Assembly (NCBI GenBank): GCA_020160805.1 | Contig: JAIUPO010000004.1 | Span: 1-64,000 of the forward strand | Origin: Actinomycetota bacterium | Lineage (GTDB): Bacteria; Actinomycetota; Actinomycetes; Actinomycetales; Dermatophilaceae | DNA: 64,000 nt | Reading direction: 5' to 3' | Part shown: piece after piece, positions 35,996-44,009 of the stretch | Position numbering within the stretch: the first letter of the stretch is position 1 | Layout of the letters: each line of letters begins with the position of its first letter | Made by a program: the position numbers and the translations under genes | The notes under the pieces: model-generated | Seen by the model: the letters and a program-made list of their open reading frames with translations, nothing else | Database searches by the model: none | What the model was told of the DNA's origin: nothing

Positions 35996-37160
35996 CGGCA
36001 CGGTCCTCATCCAGCCACGCTCGCACCGCATCGGAATGCTCGCCAAGCCCCGGGGGTGGCAAGTGAACCTCGCGCCCGCCGCTGAAAGCGTTGTCGTCCA
36101 ACCGGATTGGCGAGCCCGGGATGGTGATCTCGCCAAGGACGGGATGGTCAACCTCCAGCAGCAGGTGCTGACTCGCGACCTGATCCCAGTCATAGACCTC
36201 ATCCATGCTGCGCACCTTGCCGGCGGGTATACCCACCTCGGCCAACTTCGCCAGCACATCCTGAGCCGTGTATGACGCGAGCGCACCATTGACCGCGGCG
36301 ATCACCGCCTCGCGGTTCTGGACCCGCTCGCGATTCGTCGCCATGCCAGGCGCTGCTGGATCGAGGCCAAAGGCAATGGCGAACTTCACCCACAGGCTCT
36401 CGGCCGCACAGGCGATTTGCACCGGTCCGTCGCTGGCCTGGAAAAGTCCATAGGGCGCGATGGACGGGTGGTGATTGCCTTGTGCGTGACCGACTTTGCT
36501 GCCGACGAGATAGTTGGTGCCGTGCATCGCGTGCGCGCCAATGACCGAGGCGAGCAGGCTGGTGCGCACCACCCGCCCGCGCCCGGTGCGTTCGCGCTCA
36601 TAGAGGGCAGACACAACGCCAAAGGCGCCATTCATCCCGGACAGCAAGTCGCCGATCGGCACGCCGACCCGCTGGGGGTCATCGGCGCCGGAGCCCGTGA
36701 CCGACATCAGGCCGGCCTCGCCCTGAGCGATTTGGTCGTAGCCAGCTCGTCCGCCCTCGGGACCATCGTGACCGAAACCGCTGATCGACAAGATGATCAG
36801 CCGTGGATTCAGTTCATGCAGGTGCTCATTGGAGAAGCCCAAACGCGCAAGAACACCGGGCCGGAAGTTCTCGATGAGCACGTCCGCTCGCTGTGCCAGC
36901 CGCGTGAGAATGTCGCGGCCATCATCGGATTTCAGATCCAGAACGATGGATTCCTTGTTGCGATTGGCCGCGAGGTAGTACGTGGAAATGTCGTGGTCGG
37001 GACCGACAAAGGGTGGCCCCCAGCCACGGGTGTCATCGCCGCTCTCCGCTTCCACCTTGATGACGCGAGCACCCATGTCGCCCAACATCATTCCGGCCTG
37101 CGGCCCCGCTAGGGCACGCGAGAGGTCGATGACGACGATGCCGTCGAGTGGTCCGGGCAC
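35988..37160 (-). CDS. CaiB/BaiF-type class III CoA-transferase
   Basis: A 390-residue CoA-transferase that moves CoA between carboxylic acids through an aspartyl intermediate. Signature regions: GIVVIDLSRALAGPQAGMMLGDMGARVIKVE, YYLAANRNKESIVLDLK, ADVLIENFRPGVLARLG, ISGFGHDGPEGGRAGYDQIAQGEAGLMSVTG (catalytic Asp within AGYDQIAQG) and GVPIGDLLSGMNGAFGV. GTG at 37160 has a GAAGGAG site; a TAGGCT -10 box lies at 37190-37195, so this mRNA has a leader. It heads the two-gene operon with the carboxyltransferase. Malonate or a related dicarboxylate is the contextual guess. Confidence 0.88.
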   Translation of the reverse strand: MPGPLDGIVVIDLSRALAGPQAGMMLGDMGARVIKVEAESGDDTRGWGPPFVGPDHDISTYYLAANRNKESIVLDLKSDDGRDILTRLAQRADVLIENFRPGVLARLGFSNEHLHELNPRLIILSISGFGHDGPEGGRAGYDQIAQGEAGLMSVTGSGADDPQRVGVPIGDLLSGMNGAFGVVSALYERERTGRGRVVRTSLLASVIGAHAMHGTNYLVGSKVGHAQGNHHPSIAPYGLFQASDGPVQIACAAESLWVKFAIAFGLDPAAPGMATNRERVQNREAVIAAVNGALASYTAQDVLAKLAEVGIPAGKVRSMDEVYDWDQVASQHLLLEVDHPVLGEITIPGSPIRLDDNAFSGGREVHLPPPGLGEHSDAVRAWLDEDRADG

Positions 37161-37331
37161 GGTGGGCTCCTTCGCTCGCGTGTGCCCCGAGCCTAAGCCG
37201 CCGGGTCTCCGCACCCGGCGTCAGGTTGTGGCAACTCCCGACGACTCGCGCTGTCAAGAGTTGCCCAGGCAGCCTTCCCTCAGGTGACACTCACGATCTG
37301 CAGGCTCTGGGTGTCCGCACGGATGCCAATA

Positions 37332-38232
37332 TCACCGCCCGGCGGCATCCACCACGCTCGCGCATCGGTCGGTCGACTCGCTATTGGCATCGCGGCCGTC
37401 CCGGCTTCGCCGAAGGATGTCCGCCCAGCGCCCGGCCGGTCGGCCAAGCAGACTCCGCAGCCGGGCTGGGTCGCCGGCGAAGCCGTCACGGTCGTATGCC
37501 GTGAACATCGCCCCGAGCTCCTGCCGCTCTCGCTCGGACAAAGCGTCGCCGGGTCCGGCCTCCCACTCCCCCATCGTGATTCGCCGCGAGTACACCTCAT
37601 GACCGAGCACCTGGCTGGCGATGGCCGCGAGATCGCGCGTCGTCTGCCGCTCGGGTCCCGCGAGCTCGTAGGTCGCCCCCGCGTGGCCGTCCTCGGTGAG
37701 CACGCGGGCGGCCACTTCGGCGACGTCGCCGAGGTCGACATTAGTGAACACCGCATCGAGGGAATAGGGCACAACAAGGTCGCCGGAGAGGGCGGCGCCG
37801 AGGAGGTTCTGTTGGTATGCCGAGGGCCGCAGGACAGTGGCACCCGGCCGTCTGTCGCGGATCAGTCGTTCCGCCCGCGCCTTGCGCAGGTGGTGCGGCA
37901 TCGACGCGTCGTCGGGGTGCAGCACGGAGTGGTAGGCGATCCGCGGAACCCTTTGCGCCACAGCACTCTCCACCACGTGGCGCACCATGTCGACTTCGCT
38001 GTCGTCCACATTCGGGGCGATGACATAGACGCCCGTCACGCCCTTCATGGCAACGTCGAGGCCCTGCCCGGTCGCAAGGTCGGCGGGGACCCGGCGCACC
38101 GCGCTGTGGTCGAGCACCGGGCTGGTCGAGTTGGGTCGGACCATGGCGCGGACGGTGACCCCACGGCATACAAGCGCACTCGTCACGGCGCGGCCGGTCT
38201 TGCCGGCCGCCGGTGACGAGGATCTCGGTCAC
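37332..38232 (-). pseudogene. NmrA-like NAD(P)-binding protein, frameshifted
   Basis: An NmrA/SDR-type protein of about 300 residues. The true start is the GTG at 38232, overlapping the hyuB stop as GTGA, and reads MTEILVTGG. The Rossmann loop should continue ATGKTGRAV, but the DNA gives GGCGGCCGGCAAG, two bases short, and the rest (VTSALVCRGVTVRAMVRPN, VTGVYVIAPNVDDSEV, VLRPSAYQQNLLG, FTNVDLGDVAEVAARVL) continues in another frame from 38186. The protein is therefore cut at the dinucleotide-binding loop, by mutation or sequence error. Third gene of the hyuA-hyuB transcription unit; its role there is unknown. Bases 37161-37331 hold the caiB promoter. Confidence 0.7.
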
Positions 38233-40211
38233 AGCCAGTCGAACTCGTTCGACGTCGCGCCATTGGCAGCCAAGCGGGCGTAGCCGGGTCCGCGGTCGAA
38301 GAAGGCCTCTTCGCCTCGGGCGGAACGCATCTCGGCGCGCGTGGCATCGCTGGCAGCGATGTCGAGCACAACAGCCTCCCTGGTCCCGAAGGCGACCACA
38401 CCGTATGCGGACCGCGCCCCCTCGAAGGAAACCTTGCCCCACCGCAGGTCACGCTCGACCTCGTCATACGGACGCTCCAGCGGGTCGCCCCAGCCGCCAC
38501 CACCAGTGGTGCGGATGCGGATGATCTGTCCCGCTTCGACGAGTTCGGCATCGGCCAGCGCATCGACGATGCGCTCGTTGGGGCCGCCGAGGTCGATGGT
38601 GACCTCGAAGGGTCGCCCTGCCTTGCCGCCCTTGACGCCCCAGCACGCGAGGATCGAGCGATCCGCGATCGACATAAAGTGCGCGTCCTTGAGCATCCGG
38701 ATGTGCTTCTCGTAGCCGAGACCGCCGCGATATCGGCCAGCGCCGCCGGAATCCACTGCGAGACCTAGGCGTTCGACGATGAAGGGGAACCGGGACTCGG
38801 TGAACTCGGTCGGCAGATTGCGGCTGTCCGGGACGACATGGATGGTGTCCTCGCCGTCCGCGTAATAGCGACCACCGGAGCCGCCGCCGAGCACCTCGCG
38901 CATGAGGTAGTCATTGCCATCCGCGTCCTTGCCATAGACACCGGTGTAGCGGATCGTCTCCTGATCGGCCGGCATCTTGCCATCGACCGACTTCGCGACG
39001 ACGCCGGCGAGCACACCGAGCAGACGCAGGATGACGAAGGTGCGCGCGTTGGTCGGCGCCGGATAGATCGGGGTCAGCAGCGTGCCCTTCGGCGGGAAAC
39101 GCATCTCGATCAACGGGACGATGCCCTCGTTGACATCGAGTTCGGCCATCCGCTCCGGGGTGTCCGCAAGATTGCGCAGGATCGGCGCCAGCCACTTCTT
39201 CAAGAAGTTGCCGCCCACATAGTCGCCACAGTGGTTGATCGGCCCCTTGGCCTGGGGCGCGGTCCCGGTGAAATCGATGACGATGCGCGGGCCATTGCCC
39301 GGACCGCCGGTCTCCTCCTTGATCAGGGTGATGCGTTGGGTATGCAGCATGGGCTCGTCGACGCCATCGTGCTCGGCATAGTCCTCCCAGACATAGGTCC
39401 CGGTGGGGATCTTCGAGAGAATCTCGCGGCGATAGGTCTCGGTCGTCTTGTCGAGAATGGCGTCGAAGGCCGCCTCGACCGTCTCGCGGCCATAGCGCTC
39501 GAAGAGCTCCGACAGCCGCCGCGCCCCCATCAAGCAGGCCGAACATTCGGCATCCAGGTCGGCGGCCAGGCTGTCCGGCATCCGGCTATTGCGAGTCATG
39601 ATGCGCAGGGCGGCCTTGTTCGAAACGCCCTTGTCCCACAGCTTGATTGGTGGGACCGAGAGGCCCTCCTCGAAGACGGTGCGGGCGCCCGAAGGCATCG
39701 ACCCGGGCACGGCGCCACCGATGTCATCGTGGTGTCCGAAGGCTTGCACGAAGGCGACGACCTCGCCCTCGTGGAAGACCGGCACGGTCACGCACAAGTC
39801 GGGCAAGTGCCCGATGCCACCCTCGGATTCGTAGACGTCATTGTGGAAGAAGACATCGCCCTCGGCCATTTCGCCGAGCGGAAAGTCACGTGCGATCGGG
39901 TGCACGAGAGCGCTATAGGACCGACCGGTCAGCTTCCGCAATTGTCGGTCGTGGATGCCGGCCCGGAAGTCGTGCGCGTCGCGGATCATCGGGCTGCGGC
40001 TGGTGCGTGCGATGGCGGTCTCGACCTCCATCTCGACACTGGCCAGCGTGCCCTCCACGATCTCCACGAGGATCGGGTCGACGCTGCTGCCCTCGGGCGT
40101 CAGCCGGTTGCCGTGCTCGTATGCCGTGGGCAGGCCCGCCGGGTTCGGCACGTCCGCCGCCGCCTGGCTGTGGTTGATGCGGGTGGCGGCGGTCTGGCAG
40201 GACTCACACAT
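38229..40211 (-). CDS. hyuB: Hydantoinase B/oxoprolinase-family protein
   Basis: A 660-residue HyuB-type subunit. Family sequences: DPILVEIVEGTLASVEMEVETAIARTSRSPMIRDAHDF, GDVFFHNDVYESEGGIGHLPDLCVTVPVFHEGEVVAFVQAFGHHDDIGG (metal-binding His/Asp), IDFTGTAPQAKGPINH, VLGGGSGGRYYADGEDTIH and GGAGRYRGGLGYEKHI. HyuA/HyuB pairs hydrolyse cyclic amides with ATP (N-methylhydantoinase, 5-oxoprolinase) or carboxylate ketones (acetone and acetophenone carboxylases). A short Cys-containing N-terminal extension (CESCQ) is unusual. Starts 3 nt after hyuA. The substrate here is unresolved. Confidence 0.85.
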   Translation of the reverse strand: MCESCQTAATRINHSQAAADVPNPAGLPTAYEHGNRLTPEGSSVDPILVEIVEGTLASVEMEVETAIARTSRSPMIRDAHDFRAGIHDRQLRKLTGRSYSALVHPIARDFPLGEMAEGDVFFHNDVYESEGGIGHLPDLCVTVPVFHEGEVVAFVQAFGHHDDIGGAVPGSMPSGARTVFEEGLSVPPIKLWDKGVSNKAALRIMTRNSRMPDSLAADLDAECSACLMGARRLSELFERYGRETVEAAFDAILDKTTETYRREILSKIPTGTYVWEDYAEHDGVDEPMLHTQRITLIKEETGGPGNGPRIVIDFTGTAPQAKGPINHCGDYVGGNFLKKWLAPILRNLADTPERMAELDVNEGIVPLIEMRFPPKGTLLTPIYPAPTNARTFVILRLLGVLAGVVAKSVDGKMPADQETIRYTGVYGKDADGNDYLMREVLGGGSGGRYYADGEDTIHVVPDSRNLPTEFTESRFPFIVERLGLAVDSGGAGRYRGGLGYEKHIRMLKDAHFMSIADRSILACWGVKGGKAGRPFEVTIDLGGPNERIVDALADAELVEAGQIIRIRTTGGGGWGDPLERPYDEVERDLRWGKVSFEGARSAYGVVAFGTREAVVLDIAASDATRAEMRSARGEEAFFDRGPGYARLAANGATSNEFDWL

Positions 40212-40214
40212 GGC

Positions 40215-42308
40215 TCAGGCCTCCTTGATGACGATGAGATTGCCGAACTGGTCGACGCGGACGGTGAACCCGGGGTGGATCGGGACCGTGGAGCCGAACT
40301 CCTCCACGATCGCCGGCCCGGCGAAACTGTCTCCGGCGCGCAGGTCTGGCCGCCAGTAGACAGCGGAATCGACATACCCCTGCTCCGCGTCGAAGCAGAC
40401 GGGACGGGTGCTCTTCTGGGCGCGCTCGGCCAACCCGGAATCAGCTGGCGCGGAGTCGATTTCGCGGATCGTGGGCCGGGTGATCGGCCCAATTCCACTC
40501 ACCCGAAGGTTGACCCACTCCACCTCCTGCGTGGGGTCGTTGCGGAAGTCATAGCCATAGAGCGCGCGATGCTCGTCGTGGAAGGCGGCAGCGACGGTGT
40601 CCGCATAGGCCTGATCGACAGTGCCCTCGGGGGCAGTAACGCGCACTTCGTATGCCTGCCCGAAGTAGCGCAGGTCGACCGTGCGAACGTAGTGGTGGTC
40701 CGCCGCGGCGAAACCTTCCTTGTTCAAGGCAGCGGCCGCGCGCTGCGTCAGACCAGCGAAGATCTGCTCGATCGCGGCATGATCGAGGCCGGACTGACGC
40801 GCGACGGCAGTCTGGACATAGTCGTTCTTGACGTCCACGGTGAGCAGGCCAAAAGCGCTGACATTGCCGGGATTTGGCGGGACGACAACGCCGGCCAGGT
40901 CGAGGATGTCGACGAGCGTGCAGGCCAGCAGCGAGCCGGAACCGCCGAAGGTCGTCAGCATGAAGTCGCGGACGTCGAGGCCGCGCTTGACGCTGACTTG
41001 GCGCAGGGCGTTGGCCTGATTCCAGGCGGAAATCTCCAGAATGCCCGTCGCGCACCGCTCGAAGTCCAGCCCCAGTTTGCCGGCCAGGTCCTCAATCCCG
41101 GCGCGGGCCGCCGCCACATCGAGCGGGATCTCGCCGCCGAGCAGGTGCGGGGGTATGCGGCCCAGCGTCACGTGCGCGTCGGTGATAGTCGGCTCGGTCC
41201 CGCCCTTGGCGTAGCAGAGCGGGCCGGGGTCGGCGCCCGCGGATTGCGGGCCCACCTTGAGCATGCCTTCCGGCGAGATCCAGGCGATGGAGCCGCCCCC
41301 TGCGCCGACCGTGACGACATCGATCATCGGGATCTTGCTCGGGTAGGCCCCGACGCTGCCCTCGGTGGTCAGCGTCGGCTCGCCATCGAGCACGACCGAG
41401 ACGTCGGTGGACGTGCCGCCACCATCGCAGGTCAACACCTTGCCGAAGCCGGCCTTCTGCGCGATGAGAGCAGCGCCGAGCGCGCCCGCTGCCGGTCCCG
41501 ACAAGACCGTCGTAATCGGTTGGTGCACAACCTCATCCGCCGACAGCACGCCCCCGTTGGACTTCATGATGTAGAACGGCAGGTCCGCGTCGCCACTGAC
41601 GAACTGCTCCAGCCGCTCGTGGATATTCCGCACATAGCGCGACACATTTGGCTTCACGGCGGCGTCGACGAGCGTGGTCATCGAGCGTTCGTACTCGCGG
41701 TACTCGCGCAGCACTTCGGACGAGATCGAGACGATGGCCTCGGGGTGCTCCTCGGCGAGGACGGCGCGCATCGCGAGTTCGTGGGAGTCCTCCGCATACG
41801 AATGCAGGAAGCAGACACCGATCGTTGTGATGCCCTGGTCCTTGAACCAGCGGGCGACAGCGCGGGCGCCATCTGCGTCGAAGGGCCGCATCTCGTTGCC
41901 CCGGAAGTCGAGCCGGCCGCCCACGGTCTTAACGAAGTCGGCGGGCACGATGCGCGGTGGCTTGACCCAGAAGTAGGAATTGCCATAGCCATCCGGGACC
42001 GCCTGCCGGGCGATCTCGAGGATGAACTCGTAGCCCTCGGTCGTGATAAAGCCGAGCGCCTCAACCTTGCCCTCGAGCAACTTGTTCGTCGCGACCGTCG
42101 TGCCATGGCTGACGGCGGTGATGTCGTCGCCGCTGGCTCCCATCAGGTCGAGCACCTTGGCGACGCCATTGATGAAGCCGTCCGCCGGATTGATCGGCGT
42201 GCTCGGGGTCTTGGTCGTGACCAACTCCCCACTGAGCTCATCGAGCGCCACGACGTCCGTGAACGTCCCGCCCGTGTCGATGCCGATCCGTATCCGTCGC
42301 TGCGTCAT
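40215..42308 (-). CDS. hyuA: Hydantoinase A/oxoprolinase-family protein
   Basis: A 697-residue HyuA-type ATPase subunit of the ASKHA fold. The N-terminal phosphate-1 motif RIGIDTGGTFTDVV is at residues 5-18; NALLEG-like TNKLLEGKVEALGFITTEG, MKSNGGVLSADEV, VLSGPAAGALGAALIA, TCDGGGTSTDVSVV (phosphate 2) and VGAGGGSIAWISPEGMLKVGPQSAGADPGPLCYAKGG follow. It activates the substrate amide by phosphorylation before HyuB completes ring opening. ATG at 42308 starts at the fold; a GTG at 42323 is possible. First gene of hyuA-hyuB-nmrA. A barbiturase and HyuAB together imply two different ring-opening reactions or two substrates. Confidence 0.87.
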   Translation of the reverse strand: MTQRRIRIGIDTGGTFTDVVALDELSGELVTTKTPSTPINPADGFINGVAKVLDLMGASGDDITAVSHGTTVATNKLLEGKVEALGFITTEGYEFILEIARQAVPDGYGNSYFWVKPPRIVPADFVKTVGGRLDFRGNEMRPFDADGARAVARWFKDQGITTIGVCFLHSYAEDSHELAMRAVLAEEHPEAIVSISSEVLREYREYERSMTTLVDAAVKPNVSRYVRNIHERLEQFVSGDADLPFYIMKSNGGVLSADEVVHQPITTVLSGPAAGALGAALIAQKAGFGKVLTCDGGGTSTDVSVVLDGEPTLTTEGSVGAYPSKIPMIDVVTVGAGGGSIAWISPEGMLKVGPQSAGADPGPLCYAKGGTEPTITDAHVTLGRIPPHLLGGEIPLDVAAARAGIEDLAGKLGLDFERCATGILEISAWNQANALRQVSVKRGLDVRDFMLTTFGGSGSLLACTLVDILDLAGVVVPPNPGNVSAFGLLTVDVKNDYVQTAVARQSGLDHAAIEQIFAGLTQRAAAALNKEGFAAADHHYVRTVDLRYFGQAYEVRVTAPEGTVDQAYADTVAAAFHDEHRALYGYDFRNDPTQEVEWVNLRVSGIGPITRPTIREIDSAPADSGLAERAQKSTRPVCFDAEQGYVDSAVYWRPDLRAGDSFAGPAIVEEFGSTVPIHPGFTVRVDQFGNLIVIKEA

Positions 42309-42408
42309 TGCTGTCACGCTCACGATTCAACCGACCACCGGACTGAGGCGCCTTGTCACAACCTGCCAACGAATGGCGCCAGGGCCGTCGATCTACACGG
42401 GGCGTCGC

Positions 42409-43308
42409 TCACGCGTGCGGAAAGGCCGTCTTGGCGGGGGCGCGCAGGTCGTCGAGGTGGTTGTTGATCAGGTCGAGGTTGCGGTCGCGTAGGTGGTCGA
42501 AAGCCTGGCCGATGTTGGAGCCGGGGGTCAGCGAGGCCATCGCCTCGGCCGGGTCGAGGCGGGCCGTGACCCAGCCCTCGTGGGTCGCGGCCTTGGCCGC
42601 GATGTGCGCGATCGGCGTCACGATGTGCGAGTTGCCGAAATAGAGCACGCCCGCAGGGTCGGCGCCGACGGCATTGGCACCGATGACGTAGACGTGATTG
42701 TCATAGGCGCGAGCCCGAGACGTCAGCTCCCAGATGTCCGCCGAGCGCAGCAAAGCCGATGGGCGGCAGATGATTTCGGCGCCCTGCACCGCTTGAATGC
42801 GCGACAGTTCTGGATAGTCGCCATCGAAACAGATGATCATGCCGATCCGGCCGAGGTCGGTGTCGCAGACCGCGACCGTGTCACCGGGTGTGACCCAGCC
42901 ACCGCCGGTGACGATTTCGGAGCAGAAGGGATGGGTCTTGCGGTAGACCCCGAGCACCTCACCAGAGCGGTCGATCAGAGCCGACGAGTTGTAGACGACG
43001 CCACGCTCGGGACCGCGCTCATAGGTCCCGACACAGATGACGACACCCGACTCCTTGGCCACGTCCTGCAGCGGCTCTATGAGCCCGCCGGGCAGGTCGG
43101 TGATCAGGTCCCACAATTCCTCCGGCGGGCACGCCGGCGTGAAACCGGTCGTCGCCGACTCCGGCAGCACCAGCAATTCCGCACCAGTCGCGTCCACACA
43201 GCGCCGCGTGAAATCGACGCACTTCGCCACATTCGCCGCGATCGATTCAGCGCTCAACGGCCCCGGCACCGGGGCGATCTGAAGAGCAGCGGCAGTGAAA
43301 GCCTTCAT
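42409..43308 (-). CDS. Nitrilase-superfamily amidohydrolase
   Basis: A 299-residue carbon-nitrogen hydrolase. The catalytic triad is visible: Glu in LVLPESATTGF (about 49), Lys in VYRKTHPFC (about 124) and Cys in GMIICFDGDYPE (about 158). These enzymes hydrolyse amides or N-carbamoyl groups; the family includes omega-amidases and N-carbamoyl amino acid amidases. Within this cluster an amide product of ureido acid cleavage, for example malonamate, is a candidate. It lies 44 bp after coxG on the same strand and probably shares its transcript. Confidence 0.85.
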   Translation of the reverse strand: MKAFTAAALQIAPVPGPLSAESIAANVAKCVDFTRRCVDATGAELLVLPESATTGFTPACPPEELWDLITDLPGGLIEPLQDVAKESGVVICVGTYERGPERGVVYNSSALIDRSGEVLGVYRKTHPFCSEIVTGGGWVTPGDTVAVCDTDLGRIGMIICFDGDYPELSRIQAVQGAEIICRPSALLRSADIWELTSRARAYDNHVYVIGANAVGADPAGVLYFGNSHIVTPIAHIAAKAATHEGWVTARLDPAEAMASLTPGSNIGQAFDHLRDRNLDLINNHLDDLRAPAKTAFPHA

Positions 43309-43352
43309 GAGATACCTCCTACGATCCTGTCCTCAACCGTAGCCCGAGCCCG

Positions 43353-44009
43353 TCAGCGCAGGCCGCGGATCGCAGCTCCCAACGCGACGCCCGCCAGGGC
43401 AACCAGCCCGCCCACCGCAACACCGAGGGCAAAGCCGTTGTCTCCCAAGGCAGACGACGCCGATCCGCTCGCGGCGCGCCCCGCATATGTCGCCGCACCG
43501 GCCTGGCCCTCGGGCGTCAAACCCACCGCGGAGCTGCCGCCACCGACCGCCTCCGGGTCCACCTTGCGGAGCCCGGCTATGTCGGCATCGACGGCTTTGA
43601 AGAACTCACCAGCCATCTTCTTCGTCACGCCCGTCAGCATCCGCTGACCGACCCCACCGATCATGCCCCCGACGATGGCGTCGGCGTCATATGACAGCTC
43701 GGTCCCGCCGGTGGCCGACGGCGACAACCGGACCGCGACATCCGCCGCGACGGTGCCCGGTCCGCCCGCGCCCTGCGCCTTCATCGTGAACGAGCCGGGC
43801 TCGTTCTTGTCGGCGATGGCGACGGTTCCGTCATAGGTCCCCTTGACGGCCGCGACGCCGGCGGTCACCCGCATGGCATAGGCATCCGGACCGTTCTCGC
43901 TCAGTGACTCACACCCCGGCAGGGTGCGTGCCAGGACGGCCGGGTCCATAAAAGCGGCCCAGACCTTGTCCACCGGAGCCTGCAGGGTGTGGTTTCCCGA
44001 AATCTTCAT
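43353..44009 (-). CDS. CoxG-like SRPBCC protein
   Basis: A 218-residue CoxG: a START-like SRPBCC domain (MKISGNHTLQAPVDKVWAAFMDPAVLARTLPGCESL to LTGVTKKMAGEFFKAV, residues 1-148), a Ser/Gly linker and a C-terminal membrane helix (LGVAVGGLVALAGVALGAAI). In carbon monoxide dehydrogenase systems CoxG tethers the enzyme to the membrane. Its ATG overlaps the large-subunit stop (ATGA), so this hydroxylase is probably membrane-recruited too. Confidence 0.88.
   Translation of the reverse strand: MKISGNHTLQAPVDKVWAAFMDPAVLARTLPGCESLSENGPDAYAMRVTAGVAAVKGTYDGTVAIADKNEPGSFTMKAQGAGGPGTVAADVAVRLSPSATGGTELSYDADAIVGGMIGGVGQRMLTGVTKKMAGEFFKAVDADIAGLRKVDPEAVGGGSSAVGLTPEGQAGAATYAGRAASGSASSALGDNGFALGVAVGGLVALAGVALGAAIRGLR

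Noticed and set aside
38838-42467. A 1209-codon open frame on the plus strand
   Set aside because: It lies exactly opposite hyuB, hyuA and the nitrilase gene. The translation lacks domain motifs and is His/Arg/Asp-rich as expected for an antisense shadow of GC-rich genes.
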